64,000 nt of DNA, taken from the NCBI RefSeq assembly GCF_009746585.1, contig NZ_WRPO01000004.1, positions 124,001 through 188,000 on the forward strand. Direction: 5' to 3'. This document shows, one piece after another, positions 39,588 to 49,028 of this stretch. The first letter of the stretch is position 1; each line of letters starts with the position of its first letter. The notes beneath the pieces are model-generated. The model was not told the DNA's origin. It made no database searches and saw only the letters and a program-made list of their open reading frames with translations. Source of the DNA: Novosphingobium aquimarinum. GTDB taxonomy: Bacteria; Pseudomonadota; Alphaproteobacteria; Sphingomonadales; Sphingomonadaceae. The translations under genes and the position numbers were made by a program.

Positions 39588-40826
39588 TCAAAGATCCTTC
39601 GCGAGGCGCAGGCCGGTGAACTGCCAACGCTGATGGGGGTAGAAGAAATTGCGATAAGAGGCGCGCGAATGGCCGCGCGGCGTGGCGCAGCTCGCGCCCT
39701 TGAGCACGGCCTGGCCGCTCATGAACTTGCCGTTGTATTCGCCCACCGCGCCCTCCGCGGTTTTGAAGCGCGGATAGGGAAGGTAAGCCGAGCGCGTCCA
39801 TTGCCAGCAATCGCCGAACAGGCTGTCGGACCCGTGGGGATGGACGCTGCCATCGGCTTGCGCCGGATCGTCGAGCTGCACACCGCCATCTCGGTCTTCG
39901 CCTTGCGCGAGCGCTTCCCATTCGAACTCGGTCGGCAGGCGGTGCCCCGCCCAGCTCGCATAGGCATCGGCCTCGAAATGCGAGATGTGGGTCACCGGCG
40001 CGTCGGCGTCGCGAGCGCGCCATCCCCCAAGCGTGAATTCTTCGTCATCGCGCCAGTATAGCGGGGCATCGCGGCTTTCCTGCTGTACCCAGCTCCATCC
40101 GTCGGACAGCCACAACGCCGCGTCCCGGTATCCGCCGTCGTCGATGAAGTCCTGCCACTCGCCGTTGGTGACCAGTTGCTCGGCCATCGCGAAAGGTTCC
40201 AGGAGCACGCGGTGCTGCGGCCCTTCGTTGTCGAACGCGAAGCCGTTACCTGCATGACCGAGATGCGCGATGCCGCCGGGATGATCGCGCCAACCGCCCT
40301 CGCGGCGGGGCTTGGTACGGCCCGCGCGCGGCGCGTAGATCGGGCCCAGGGGATTGCGCGAGAACGCGTGCTTGATGTCGGTCAGCAGGAGTTCCTGGTG
40401 CTGCTGCTCGTGATTGAGACCGAGCTCTATCAGATCGGCGAGCTCAGGCCGCGCGAACAGCGGCGCCATCGCCGCATCGACGTGCTCGCGATAATCGAGC
40501 ACTTCGGCCAGCGACGGCCGCGACAGCATGCCCCGCTCGGCTCTGGTGTGGCGCGGACCCTCGGCCTCGTAATACGAATTGAACAGAAACGGCCAGTCCT
40601 GGCTGAACAATTCGTAGCCTTCGAGATGATCGCGCAGCACAAACGTTTCGAAGAACCAGGTCGTATGCGCCAAGTGCCACTTTGCCGGTGAAGCATCGGG
40701 CATCGATTGGATTGTCGCATCCGCGTCGGACAGTGGCGCGACCAACGCGGTACTCAGCTCTCGGACGCTCCGAAACTGATTTTCCAAACCCGCCCCCATT
40801 TCCGCTTTGCACGACGATGCCGCCAT
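39588..40826 (-). CDS. egtB: EgtB, hercynine oxygenase (ergothioneine C-S bond-forming sulfoxide synthase)
   Basis: 412 residues. The N-terminal DinB-like domain supplies iron ligands in KWHLAHTTWFFE (His about 54) and NHEQQHQELLLTD (His139, His143). The C-terminal FGE-sulfatase-like domain has NGEWQDFIDDGGY, HRLPTEFEWEALA, GDCWQWTRSAY and the closing RNFFYPHQRWQFTGLRLA. EgtB couples hercynine to a cysteine thiol donor with oxygen and Fe(II). No EgtC or EgtE gene is adjacent, so the thiol donor and lyase are not shown by context. The start is ATG at 40826 or, less likely, ATG at 40799; neither has a strong ribosome-binding site. Confidence 0.92.
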   Translation of the reverse strand: MAASSCKAEMGAGLENQFRSVRELSTALVAPLSDADATIQSMPDASPAKWHLAHTTWFFETFVLRDHLEGYELFSQDWPFLFNSYYEAEGPRHTRAERGMLSRPSLAEVLDYREHVDAAMAPLFARPELADLIELGLNHEQQHQELLLTDIKHAFSRNPLGPIYAPRAGRTKPRREGGWRDHPGGIAHLGHAGNGFAFDNEGPQHRVLLEPFAMAEQLVTNGEWQDFIDDGGYRDAALWLSDGWSWVQQESRDAPLYWRDDEEFTLGGWRARDADAPVTHISHFEADAYASWAGHRLPTEFEWEALAQGEDRDGGVQLDDPAQADGSVHPHGSDSLFGDCWQWTRSAYLPYPRFKTAEGAVGEYNGKFMSGQAVLKGASCATPRGHSRASYRNFFYPHQRWQFTGLRLAKDL

Positions 40827-40973
40827 TTACATGGCAACCTTAACGCACGGGTACGGTCAACGCTCCCTTGCATCGCAAATTATGCCCGAAAAGGCAGGCA
40901 CATGCGAACGGGCGACGCAAAGTTTCGCTCCCTCGACACGAGCCGAAAGGAGACGGGCATTTTCAGAAGGCGT

Positions 40974-41010
40974 CGCGCCCGCTCGCCCTGGTGGGGGGCT
41001 AGCGGGCGCG
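40974..41010 (-). terminator. Hairpin downstream of the DAHP synthase gene
   Basis: CGCGCCCGCT (40974-40983) pairs perfectly with AGCGGGCGCG (41001-41010) across a 17-base loop, 16 bases past the aroG stop on the minus strand. The flanking sequence is only modestly T-rich. It is the likely transcription end for aroG; egtB begins 200 bases further on this strand. Confidence 0.55.
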
Positions 41011-41026
41011 ATGTCCGAGTTAGCGA

Positions 41027-42400
41027 TCAGGCGGCCTGCTTCTGCCGGGCGGTCGCTTCGAGATTGAGCAGGTCCGCCATCTCGAAGGCCAGTTCGATCG
41101 ACTGCGCGCCGTTGAGTCGCGGGTCGCAATGCGTGTGATAGCGATCCTTGAGTGCCTCGTCGGTGATGGCGATGGCGCCGCCGGTGCATTCGGTGACGTC
41201 CTGCCCCGTCATCTCGATGTGGATGCCGCCCGCGTGCGTGCCTTCGGCGCGGTGCACCGAGAAGAAGCCGCGCACTTCGGACAGGATGCGATCGAACGGA
41301 CGCGTCTTGAGGCCGCTCTCGGTCTTGATCACGTTGCCGTGCATCGGATCGCACGACCAGACCACCGGGTGCCCTTCGCGCTTCACGGCGCGCACCAGCT
41401 TGGGCAGCCCGTCCTCGACCTTGTCGTGACCGAAGCGACTGATCAGCGTCATCCGGCCCGGCTCGCGCGAGGGGTTGAGCGTGTCGAGCATGCGCAGCAG
41501 GGCGTCGGGCTCGAGGCTGGGGCCGCACTTCATGCCGATCGGATTGCCGACACCGCGCAGGAATTCGACGTGTGCCGAATTCTCGAAGCGCGTGCGGTCG
41601 CCGATCCAAAGCATGTGCGCGGAGCAATCGTACCAGTCGCCGGTCAGCGAATCGCGGCGGGTGAGCGCCTGCTCGTAAGGCAGCAGCAGCGCTTCGTGGC
41701 TGGTGTAGAAATCAGTGCCTTCGAGCTGCGGCACCGTCTCGGGATCGACCCCGCACGCGGTCATGAAGTCGAGCGCTTCGCCGATGCGATCGGCAAGCTG
41801 TTCGAACTTCTCGCCCTGCGGCGTGCGGCCGATGTGCTCCATCGTCCAGCGGTGGACCTGGCGCAGATTCGCATAGCCGCCGTGCGCAAAGGCGCGCAGC
41901 AGATTGAGCGTCGAGGAGGCCTGCGTGTAGGCGCGCACCATCCGCTCGGGATCGTTGCGACGCGCTTCGGCATTGCCTTCGATGCCGTTGATGATGTCGC
42001 CGAAGTAGCTCGGCATTTCGACGCCGCCGACGCTCTCGGTCGGGGCGGAGCGCGGCTTGGCGAACTGCCCCGCCATGCGCCCGACCTTCACCACCGGCTG
42101 CTTGCTGGCGAACGTGAGCACGACCGCCATCTGCAGCAGCACGCGGAACGTGTCGCGGATGTTGTCGGCCGTGAACTCGGCGAAGCTTTCGGCGCAATCG
42201 CCGCCCTGAAGCAAGAAGCCGCGGCCTTCGGAGACTTCGCCCAGAACTTTCTTCAGATCGCGCGCTTCGCCCGCGAACACCAGCGGCGGAAACTTCGCAA
42301 GCGTGGCTTCGACCTCGCCCAGTTTCGCTTCGTCGCCATAGGAAGGCAGGTGCCGCGCTTCACGCGTTTTCCAGCTTTCCGGTGTCCAGTTCGTCGCCAC
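41027..42400 (-). CDS. aroG: Class II 3-deoxy-7-phosphoheptulonate (DAHP) synthase
   Basis: 457 residues from GTG at 42400, chosen because TTGGAG lies 8-13 bases upstream and the length then matches plant-type class II enzymes. It condenses phosphoenolpyruvate and erythrose 4-phosphate, opening the shikimate pathway. Class II landmarks are [84 protein letters not shown] and [18 protein letters not shown]. The gene is unrelated to E. coli AroFGH in sequence. A strong hairpin follows its stop. It appears to be a stand-alone gene. Confidence 0.93.
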   Translation of the reverse strand: MATNWTPESWKTREARHLPSYGDEAKLGEVEATLAKFPPLVFAGEARDLKKVLGEVSEGRGFLLQGGDCAESFAEFTADNIRDTFRVLLQMAVVLTFASKQPVVKVGRMAGQFAKPRSAPTESVGGVEMPSYFGDIINGIEGNAEARRNDPERMVRAYTQASSTLNLLRAFAHGGYANLRQVHRWTMEHIGRTPQGEKFEQLADRIGEALDFMTACGVDPETVPQLEGTDFYTSHEALLLPYEQALTRRDSLTGDWYDCSAHMLWIGDRTRFENSAHVEFLRGVGNPIGMKCGPSLEPDALLRMLDTLNPSREPGRMTLISRFGHDKVEDGLPKLVRAVKREGHPVVWSCDPMHGNVIKTESGLKTRPFDRILSEVRGFFSVHRAEGTHAGGIHIEMTGQDVTECTGGAIAITDEALKDRYHTHCDPRLNGAQSIELAFEMADLLNLEATARQKQAA

Positions 42401-42588
42401 GTCAAATACTCCAAGGGGCGGGCCGCTATCAGTGGGTCCCGCAAGCAAGGCGCGCCACATAGCGGCGCGGCGCACGAATTGCAAAGCGAGAGGACGAAAT
42501 GCGCAATGGCCGTCTACGCCAATCGTAGCGGGATTTGCATGGTGCCACGCGATTTGAGACATTGGCTAACCGAAAGGGAGGCACGCAC

Positions 42589-42939
42589 ATGCTGGAATTT
42601 ATCGCGGCCCTAATGATTTGCATCGCAGCGCTCAGCGCGCTCATTCTGCTTTCGGTCCGCGCGGATCACCGATTTCGCCATCTCGAACGCCTGCCGATGC
42701 AGTGGTCGCTGCAGGGCAAGCCGACCTGGAGCGCACCGCGCAAGCTGGCGCTGGCCTTCACTCCTGGCCTGGCCGCCGTCATCCTCACCGCTGTCGTCGT
42801 GTCCGTCGCCACACTCGAACCGCACCCCGGCCAGGAAGGGCTAGAGATCCCGGTCGTTTTCCTTGTCGCGCTGTCTTTGGTGGCCACGCATCTTTTCCAC
42901 CTCTGGATGCTCGACCGAAAGACCGGACCCAAAGATTGA
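42589..42939 (+). CDS. Small membrane protein, DUF1648-like
   Basis: 116 residues from ATG at 42589, which has a near-ideal AAGGGAGG ribosome-binding site at 42574-42581; the longer frame upstream is not needed. Three hydrophobic segments are visible (about residues 3-24, 56-76 and 86-106). The segment between the first two, ERLPMQWSLQGKPTWSAPRKL, resembles the DUF1648 pattern seen in SdpI-type proteins (Pro-x-His/Gln-W...G-x-P..w). Function is unknown. It stands between two minus-strand genes on the opposite strand. Confidence 0.7.
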   Translation: MLEFIAALMICIAALSALILLSVRADHRFRHLERLPMQWSLQGKPTWSAPRKLALAFTPGLAAVILTAVVVSVATLEPHPGQEGLEIPVVFLVALSLVATHLFHLWMLDRKTGPKD

Positions 42940-42961
42940 GCGCGCCACCCGCCCCGCTGCA

Positions 42962-45900
42962 TTAACGCGCAGACACTTTGGGCGCTCCTGCACTGCCTTG
43001 GTTCGCCGCAACCTTCGTTGCCTCGGGTAGCACTTCCAGACGCCAGGAATTGTCTTTGCCCAGATAGCGCGCGGCGAGCGCCTGCATCTTCTGCGGCGTC
43101 GTCACGGTGTAATCCATCAGCACCGAACGCACCGAAGCCAACCGCCCCGGATCGTAGGTCGCGCCCTCGATCTGCCCCATGAAGAACGACGAGCTCGAGG
43201 CGGCGCGGGTTACCTGCTGGCGCAGCGGCTCGATCACGCGGGCCAATTCGTCCTCGGTGGGCGGATTGGTGATGAGATCCTGCGCGATTTCGTCGGCGGT
43301 CTGGAAGAACACCGGCACCGCCGAAGGCTCGACTTGCGCCATCGCGGTAATCGAACCGCCCGCCGCCATGTCCACCGGCCAGGTCGAATAGACATACGGC
43401 GCGTAGGACACGCCCAGCTTCTCGCGCACGGCGTCGAGCAGGCGATTGGTGAACAGTTGCGTGAGAATCTCGAGCTGACGCGATTCGACGATGTTCATCG
43501 ATCCGCCCCCGGTCGGCCAGGAAATGATCGCCGCCGCCTGGTCGGGGTCGCCGCGATGGCGCAGCACCACCGGCTTGTCCGACGGCATCGGTTCCTTGAT
43601 CTGCGCCAGCGCGGCAGGCGGTTGAGTCGCAGTCCGCGGCGCCAGGGCGCCAAAAGTCTTTTGCAAGGCGGATACGGTCGAGGCCAGGTCGAAGTCCCCG
43701 TAGATCTGCACTTCGACGGGGCCGCTCGCCAGCGCTTCGCTCCAGACACGCTCGAACCCCTTGGGCGTCGTCTTCTCGATTTCGGCCGGAGTCGGCGTCT
43801 CGAAACGCGGGTCCTTGCCACGCTGATAGTATTGCAGATCGCGGTTGAGCACGCCTTGCGGTGATGTCGAGTACGCCTCGTACTGGATCTTGGCCGCCGC
43901 CTTGGCGCGCAGGAACGGGTTCTCGTCCCAACGCGGGAGCGCCAGCTTTGCAGCGAACAGATAGAGCTGGTCGGCAAGATCGGCGGGGCGCGTTTCGGCG
44001 GTGAACTGGAACGCGGCGTCTTCGACGTCGAACTTGAAGCCCATCTTACGCCCGGTCGAGATACGGTCGAGCTCTTCCTGGCCCAGCGTCGCGACCCCGG
44101 AACTGACCAGTGCCATCTCGCCCAGCGTCACGTAAGGTGCGTCCTTCGGCGCGATCGCGCGATAGCCGCCGCCGAAGCGCACTTTCACCGTCACGCGTCC
44201 AGGCTCTTCCTTGACCGGCCAGAGCAGTGCCTTGACGCCGTTGGCAAACTCGATCTGCTGAATATCCAGCAAACCGGTGGGCGCGGCCGAAGTAATCTGA
44301 CCCGGCGCGCCGATCGCCGGCAGCTTGTCGAACGACACCGGTTCGGTCGATGCGAGGCGCACGCTGCTGTCGGCTGCGACCGGATCGATCAGCGCGGTGC
44401 GCAACGTGGCATCGTTGGCGAGCCCGCGCTTGGGTGTCACGAACACGGCGCGGTTCACCGTGCCTTCGAACAGCTGGCGGGTATGCTGCAACACCGCTGC
44501 GGGCGTGAACAGCGGAACGGTCTCGCGGAAGATGCGCAGAACGGCATCGGGCGCGGCCACCGTCTCGCGAATGTCGAGCGCGTTGACGAGGTCGTCCGCA
44601 AGCTTCGCGCCGGGCAGCAGGCGACGCTGTTCGACCGGCACCTGGAATGCAACGTCGAGTTCGGCGACTTCGCGATCGATCTCGGCCTGCGTCGGCGGGT
44701 TTGCCAGCGCATCCGCGATCACCGCGCGCACGTCCTTGAGTGCGGACTGCCAGTCATCGGTCAGCGGGGTGACTTGCACGAAGGTCGCATCGGCAGAACG
44801 CGCGACGTCGTCCTGATTGACTTGCGCGGTGAGAAACGAGCCGCCCATGCGCGCCTTCGATTCCAGCCGACGGTTGATGATCGCCTGCGCCAGCGCATCG
44901 GTCATCAAGCCCTGGTTGTAGACGATCGTGTCATCGACTTGCCGCCACGGCCGCAGAATGGCGTAAGTCACCGAACTCGGCAGATCCGGCTCGACGAGAA
45001 CCTTGGTTTGCCCCACCGGTGGCGGGGTATATCCTTCGATCGCCATCGGCGTCTTGCTGCCGTGTGTGGCTGCCGCGGCGACGGGTACGGCTTCGGGTGC
45101 GATCGGATCGCCGAAGCTTGGCGCCGCCGTGGCCTTGCCTGCCGGTTTCCACGCCCCGAACCACTTGGCGATCTCGGCGGCGAAGACTTCGGGCTCGGCA
45201 TCGCCGGCAACGATCACGACTACGTTCTGCGGGCGGTACCAACGCTGATAGAAAGCGCGCACGCTTTGCGCCGTGGCGGCATTCAAAACGTCGAGCGTGC
45301 CGATCGGAGAGCGTTCGGCCAGAGGCTGGCCTTCGTAGAAGGTCGACTGCATCGCTTCCTGCACGCGCTTGGCGGCACCGCCGCGATCGCGCATTTCGGA
45401 TAGAACGATCGGCAGGTCCGACTTGATGTTGGACGCGCTCAGCTTGGGCGCGGTGACCATGCCCGAAAGCAGCTTGAACGTCTCGTCGAGCGACTGCGGC
45501 GTCGCATCGGGCAGATCGAGCTTGTACACCGTCTGCGTCGTCGTCGTCTCGGCATTGGTGTCGCTGCCGAACGAGGCGCCGAGCCGCTGGAACGTCGCGA
45601 TCGCGGCGCCATCGGGGATGTATTTGGATTCGCGGAACAGCAAGTGTTCGAGCAAGTGCGCATAGCCGCGCTCGGCATCGGTCTCGTAGAGCGATCCGGC
45701 ATCGACCCGGATGCGGATCGAGACCTGCCCCGGGGGCACGCCGTTCTTGCGCACCGCGTAACGCAAACCGTTGTCGAGTTCGCCGAACTTCCAATCCAGA
45801 TCGGGCGGGACATCGCTGCCCCGGTAGAGCCAGGGCACCTGGTTGGCGGCTGAGCCACCATTATCGACGGGAACTGCCGAAGGCGCGTCGGAGGCCTTGA

Positions 45901-46009
45901 TCGGCGGCGACAGAACCTGACCGTCGCGGGCACTGGCGAGCGACGAAGTCGTCGAAATCTGAGCGAGGCTGATGGCGAGCGCGACGGCGGCGCGCGAAAT
46001 ATTAGACAT
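42962..46009 (-). CDS. Exported M16-family zinc peptidase, double-length (pitrilysin-like)
   Basis: 1015 residues, with a signal peptide (ends near SLASA, residue 27) followed by a Pro-rich linker. The first M16 domain holds the inverted zinc motif HLLEH (His118, Glu121, His122) in GYAHLLEHLLFRESKYIP, with a downstream Glu in NAETTTTQTVYKL as third ligand. The second half repeats the M16 fold without the zinc motif (PGRVTVKVRFGGGYRAI onward), as expected for a two-domain clamshell. It probably degrades peptides in the periplasm. It is a single gene; the upstream region is shared with the divergent nfuA-like gene. Confidence 0.92.
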   Translation of the reverse strand: MSNISRAAVALAISLAQISTTSSLASARDGQVLSPPIKASDAPSAVPVDNGGSAANQVPWLYRGSDVPPDLDWKFGELDNGLRYAVRKNGVPPGQVSIRIRVDAGSLYETDAERGYAHLLEHLLFRESKYIPDGAAIATFQRLGASFGSDTNAETTTTQTVYKLDLPDATPQSLDETFKLLSGMVTAPKLSASNIKSDLPIVLSEMRDRGGAAKRVQEAMQSTFYEGQPLAERSPIGTLDVLNAATAQSVRAFYQRWYRPQNVVVIVAGDAEPEVFAAEIAKWFGAWKPAGKATAAPSFGDPIAPEAVPVAAAATHGSKTPMAIEGYTPPPVGQTKVLVEPDLPSSVTYAILRPWRQVDDTIVYNQGLMTDALAQAIINRRLESKARMGGSFLTAQVNQDDVARSADATFVQVTPLTDDWQSALKDVRAVIADALANPPTQAEIDREVAELDVAFQVPVEQRRLLPGAKLADDLVNALDIRETVAAPDAVLRIFRETVPLFTPAAVLQHTRQLFEGTVNRAVFVTPKRGLANDATLRTALIDPVAADSSVRLASTEPVSFDKLPAIGAPGQITSAAPTGLLDIQQIEFANGVKALLWPVKEEPGRVTVKVRFGGGYRAIAPKDAPYVTLGEMALVSSGVATLGQEELDRISTGRKMGFKFDVEDAAFQFTAETRPADLADQLYLFAAKLALPRWDENPFLRAKAAAKIQYEAYSTSPQGVLNRDLQYYQRGKDPRFETPTPAEIEKTTPKGFERVWSEALASGPVEVQIYGDFDLASTVSALQKTFGALAPRTATQPPAALAQIKEPMPSDKPVVLRHRGDPDQAAAIISWPTGGGSMNIVESRQLEILTQLFTNRLLDAVREKLGVSYAPYVYSTWPVDMAAGGSITAMAQVEPSAVPVFFQTADEIAQDLITNPPTEDELARVIEPLRQQVTRAASSSSFFMGQIEGATYDPGRLASVRSVLMDYTVTTPQKMQALAARYLGKDNSWRLEVLPEATKVAANQGSAGAPKVSAR

Positions 46010-46156
46010 CCGACTGGTATAGGGTCGCGCTGCCTTAAGGACCAGTGAATTGGAATGAATCTTGGTGGCTCGTCGTGGTGCGACGAGCCTGCGAACTCTT
46101 TCTTATAAGGCCTATCGTGCACTTGACCGCAACGCCCCAGGACCTAAATCGCTAAC

Positions 46157-46732
46157 ATGTTCATAGAAACCGAAACGACGCCCAACCCCGCAACGCTGAA
46201 ATTCCTTCCCGGAAGGCAAGTGATGCCGGATGGAACCCGCGAATTCGCCGATCCGGAAGCTGCGGCCGCTTCGCCGCTGGCCGAAGCATTGTTCGATCTG
46301 GGCGACGTGACCGGGGTCTTTTTCGGCCGTGATTTCGTTTCGGTCACCGCTGCACCCGGTGTCCAGTGGGCGGGATTGAAACCGCAAGTGGTGGCAATCC
46401 TGCTCGATCATTTCGTGTCCGGTGCGCCGCTGTTCGCAGGCGGCGACGCTTCGGGCATTTCGGTTCCTGCCGAAGAGACCGAGATGGACGACGATCCCGC
46501 CGATGCGGATGTTGTCGCGCAGATCAAGGATCTGATCGAAACCCGCGTGCGGCCGGCCGTCGCCAACGATGGCGGCGACATCGTCTATCGCGGCTTTCGC
46601 GGCGGCGTGGTCTATCTCGCGATGCAGGGTGCCTGTTCGGGTTGCCCTTCGTCGAGCGCGACGCTGAAGCAGGGGATCGAAGGGCTGCTCAAGCACTACG
46701 TCCCTGAAGTGACCGAAGTCCGGGCCGCCTGA
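46157..46732 (+). CDS. NifU-like Fe-S scaffold/carrier protein (Nfu type)
   Basis: 191 residues in two domains. The N-terminal Nfu_N domain begins MFIETETTPNPATLKFLPG, the standard opening. The C-terminal NifU-like domain carries the [4Fe-4S]-binding CSGC (Cys160, Cys163) in GACSGCPSSSATLKQGIE. Such proteins carry Fe-S clusters to apo-enzymes; here XDH, IspH and cytochrome partners are potential clients elsewhere in the cell. The gene is divergent from the M16 peptidase and is followed after 28 bases by tsaB, a frequent pairing in alphaproteobacteria. Confidence 0.94.
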   Translation: MFIETETTPNPATLKFLPGRQVMPDGTREFADPEAAAASPLAEALFDLGDVTGVFFGRDFVSVTAAPGVQWAGLKPQVVAILLDHFVSGAPLFAGGDASGISVPAEETEMDDDPADADVVAQIKDLIETRVRPAVANDGGDIVYRGFRGGVVYLAMQGACSGCPSSSATLKQGIEGLLKHYVPEVTEVRAA

Positions 46733-46760
46733 GCCTGCGGACCTGACGGGCGAGGACCCC

Positions 46761-47381
46761 GTGCGCACTCTCGTGATCGAAAGCGCCAGCGAAGCTTGCT
46801 CGGTCGCCCTGTTCGACGATTCCGAGCTCGTTGCCGGGACCTGGGAGCATCTGGGCCGAGGCCATGCCGAAAGGCTCGTCCCGATGATTTCGGAACTGCC
46901 CGGACGCGGCCGCGCAGAGCGGATCGTCGTATCGCTCGGCCCCGGCAGCTTCACTGGCGTGCGAGTGGGCCTGGCCGCGGCGCGTGGCCTGGCACTTGCC
47001 TGGCGCACTGAACTGGCAGGCTTTGCGACACTGTCCCTGATCGCCGCGATGGCCCGGGCGGATTGCGGCAATCAACCCGTCGCGGTCGTCACGACCGGGG
47101 GGCACGGGGAATGGTTCACCGCCGGCTTCGGGTCCGCGGGCGAGGTCACCCGCGAATTGGCGTCGCTTCCCCCGGCCACGGCGGTCGCGCAAATCGACGA
47201 GGATCTCGTCGCAGGATCGCAAGCCGATGCGCTGGTGGCCGCGCGCGGATCGGGCCGCGCCTTGTCGATCCTGCCCGACGCGCGGCGCTTCGCCGAGCTT
47301 CGCGAATTCGAGCTCACTGCATCGCTGGTGCCGCTTTACGGTCGCGGACCCGATGCCCGGCCATCCGTCAGCCGGGCCTGA
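46761..47381 (+). CDS. tsaB: TsaB, tRNA threonylcarbamoyladenosine biosynthesis protein
   Basis: 206 residues, starting with GTG at 46761. The actin-like ATPase fold opens with TLVIESASEACSVALF and continues with LGRGHAERLVPMI and the family signature VSLGPGSFTGVRVGLAAARGLAL. TsaB is the partner of TsaD and TsaE in making the t6A modification at tRNA position 37. The C-terminal part is less conserved, as usual. The next gene, rimI, overlaps its end by 29 bases, the common tsaB-rimI arrangement. Confidence 0.93.
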   Translation: MRTLVIESASEACSVALFDDSELVAGTWEHLGRGHAERLVPMISELPGRGRAERIVVSLGPGSFTGVRVGLAAARGLALAWRTELAGFATLSLIAAMARADCGNQPVAVVTTGGHGEWFTAGFGSAGEVTRELASLPPATAVAQIDEDLVAGSQADALVAARGSGRALSILPDARRFAELREFELTASLVPLYGRGPDARPSVSRA

Positions 47382-47844
47382 ACCGGTGATCTTGCCCGGC
47401 CATCTCCCCGTTCCCGAAGACGTCGATTGCATCATGCTGGTCATGTCCGAAGCATTCGATCCGCACTACCGGGAAGCCTGGACTCGCCGCCAGGTCGAAG
47501 ACGCCATGCGCATCGGCAACTGCGATGCGCTGCTCCATTTCGATGCCGAGCAATGCATCGGCTTTGCTTTGTCGCGACGAGGCTTCGACGAAGAAGAACT
47601 GCTGCTGTTCGCGGTTCGCCCAGCTTACAGGGGAAGAGGCCATGGTGCGCGTTTACTTCGCGCTTACCTGAATGCTGCAAAGGAACGGGGGGCTGAACGG
47701 GTCTACCTGGAAATGCGCGAGGGCAACCGCGCGCAGCAGCTTTACGAAGGGAATGGTTTTCAGTCGATCGGAAGGCGCGCCGATTATTACCGAACGTTAA
47801 CAAGCAGCCGAATTGACGCAATTACGTATGCGCGGACCTTGTAG
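47353..47844 (+). CDS. rimI: RimI-like GNAT N-acetyltransferase
   Basis: 163 residues from ATG at 47353; GTG at 47386 is an alternative that would remove the overlap with tsaB. The GNAT core is visible: ALLHFDAEQCIGFALSRR, LLLFAVRPAYRGRGHGARLL (acetyl-CoA pyrophosphate loop RGRGHG) and VYLEMREGNRAQQLYEGNGF, the RimI pattern. It likely acetylates the N-terminus of ribosomal protein S18 or other proteins. Adjacent tsaB supports the name. Confidence 0.88.
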   Translation: MPGHPSAGPEPVILPGHLPVPEDVDCIMLVMSEAFDPHYREAWTRRQVEDAMRIGNCDALLHFDAEQCIGFALSRRGFDEEELLLFAVRPAYRGRGHGARLLRAYLNAAKERGAERVYLEMREGNRAQQLYEGNGFQSIGRRADYYRTLTSSRIDAITYARTL

Positions 47845-47991
47845 AGCCGCGCCAGACAGTTTCGATTTTTCGGATTTCATGTAATTTGTGGGGAAATCCA
47901 CGATTCATTACTTTAGCTGTCTTGTAATCGGCAAAAATGCTCGTACATGCTCGCTCAGGCGAAGTCCCGGAATCAACTTCGCACCAAAAAA

Positions 47992-48009
47992 AATGTGGTC
48001 GCACACATT
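47992..48009. promoter_or_regulatory. Inverted repeat in the mucR leader, candidate autoregulatory site
   Basis: AATGTG (47992-47997) and CACATT (48004-48009) flank GTCGCA, 21 bases before the mucR start codon. MucR/Ros proteins usually repress their own genes at AT-rich sites near the promoter, and this gap (47845-48030) is much richer in A and T than the surroundings. The link to MucR is inference. Confidence 0.35.
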
Positions 48010-48030
48010 CAGATAAAGAAAGCCACCTTA

Positions 48031-48486
48031 ATGGAAAATATCGCCCCCGACGTGAGCGAAACCCTGATTACCCTGACTTCCGATATCGTTGCCGCGCATG
48101 TCAGCAACAATAACGTGAATGTCGAGGACCTGCCCTCGCTCATTACCAACGTCTATGGCGCTCTCTCCGGCCTCGGCACGGCCGAGACGGTCGAACAGCC
48201 CAAGCCGGAACCGGCTGTTTCGGTGCGCGCATCGGTCAAGCCCGATTACATCGTGTGTCTGGAAGACGGCAAGAAGCTGAAAATGCTCAAGCGCCACCTG
48301 ATGACGCACTACAACATGACGCCCGACGAATATCGTCAGCGCTGGAACCTTCCCGCCGACTATCCGATGGTCGCGCCGAACTATGCCGAAAAGCGCCGCG
48401 AACTCGCGAAGAAGATTGGTCTTGGCCGCAAGCCCAATGCTCGTCGTGGACGCAAGCCCAAGGCTTCCGCCACATCCGCAGCTTGA
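48031..48486 (+). CDS. mucR: MucR/Ros-family zinc-finger transcriptional regulator
   Basis: 151 residues from ATG at 48031; an open frame of 28 more codons upstream lacks a ribosome-binding site and is not like family starts. The Ros/MucR zinc finger is at residues 76-93: CLEDGKKLKMLKRHLMTH, with Cys76, Asp79, His89 and His93 as ligands, the form that uses Asp in place of the second Cys. NMTPDEYRQRWNLP and YPMVAPNYAEKRRELAKKIGLG complete the DNA-binding region; the C-terminus is a basic RGRKPKAS tail. It is a global H-NS-like regulator in alphaproteobacteria, controlling cell-surface and cell-cycle genes. Confidence 0.93.
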   Translation: MENIAPDVSETLITLTSDIVAAHVSNNNVNVEDLPSLITNVYGALSGLGTAETVEQPKPEPAVSVRASVKPDYIVCLEDGKKLKMLKRHLMTHYNMTPDEYRQRWNLPADYPMVAPNYAEKRRELAKKIGLGRKPNARRGRKPKASATSAA

Positions 48487-48536
48487 GCTGAATTCTCATG
48501 CAGCGAACGTGTGGCCGCAAGGCCGCGCGTATGGGG

Positions 48537-48574
48537 AAATGCTGCGCCCGCCTGATTGGCGGGTGCGGCATTTT
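48537..48574 (+). terminator. Intrinsic terminator after mucR
   Basis: AAATGCTGCGCCCGCC (48538-48552 region) pairs with GGCGGGTGCGGCATTTT (48558-48574) across a TGATT loop, ending in TTTT. Two mismatched positions interrupt the stem. It lies about 50 bases past the mucR stop and ends 16 bases before the fur start, so fur needs another promoter or depends on read-through. Confidence 0.7.
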
Positions 48575-48590
48575 CCGTTAAGGAGCCTTC

Positions 48591-49028
48591 GTGAACCAGC
48601 CAATCGATATCGAAGCCCTTTGCGCGGAACGTGGTCTGCGTATCACCGAACAGCGTCGTGTCATCGCCCGCGTCCTTTCCGAGAGCGTCGATCATCCAGA
48701 CGTGGAGAAACTTCACGAGCGCGCGACGGCGATCGACCCCGGCATCTCGATCGCGACCGTCTACCGCACCGTGCGCCTGTTTGAAGAAGCCGGCATTCTC
48801 GACCGCCACGATTTCGGTGACGGGCGGGCGCGCTACGAAGCGGCGCCCGAAGCCCATCACGATCACATGATCGATGTGGAGAGCGGTGCAGTGATCGAAT
48901 TCGTCGATCCCGAGCTGGAATCGCTGCAACGTCAGATTGCCGAACGCCTCGGTTTTCGCCTCGTGGATCACCGTATGGAACTGTTTGGCGTCCGGCTCGA
49001 GAAGAAGGCCGAAGCGGGCCGCGAGTGA
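48591..49028 (+). CDS. fur: Fur-family metalloregulator
   Basis: 145 residues, starting with GTG at 48591, preceded by AAGGAG 6 bases upstream. The winged helix spans residues 1-80, with RITEQRRVIARVLSE and ISIATVYRTVRLFEEAGI. The metal-binding dimer domain carries EAHHDHMIDVESGAVIEF (His89, His90, His92) and DHRMELFGVR (His127). It has no CxxC pair, so it lacks the structural zinc site of E. coli Fur, as many alphaproteobacterial members do. It may sense iron or, like rhizobial Mur, manganese. Its stop overlaps the next gene by 4 bases. Confidence 0.9.
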   Translation: MNQPIDIEALCAERGLRITEQRRVIARVLSESVDHPDVEKLHERATAIDPGISIATVYRTVRLFEEAGILDRHDFGDGRARYEAAPEAHHDHMIDVESGAVIEFVDPELESLQRQIAERLGFRLVDHRMELFGVRLEKKAEAGRE

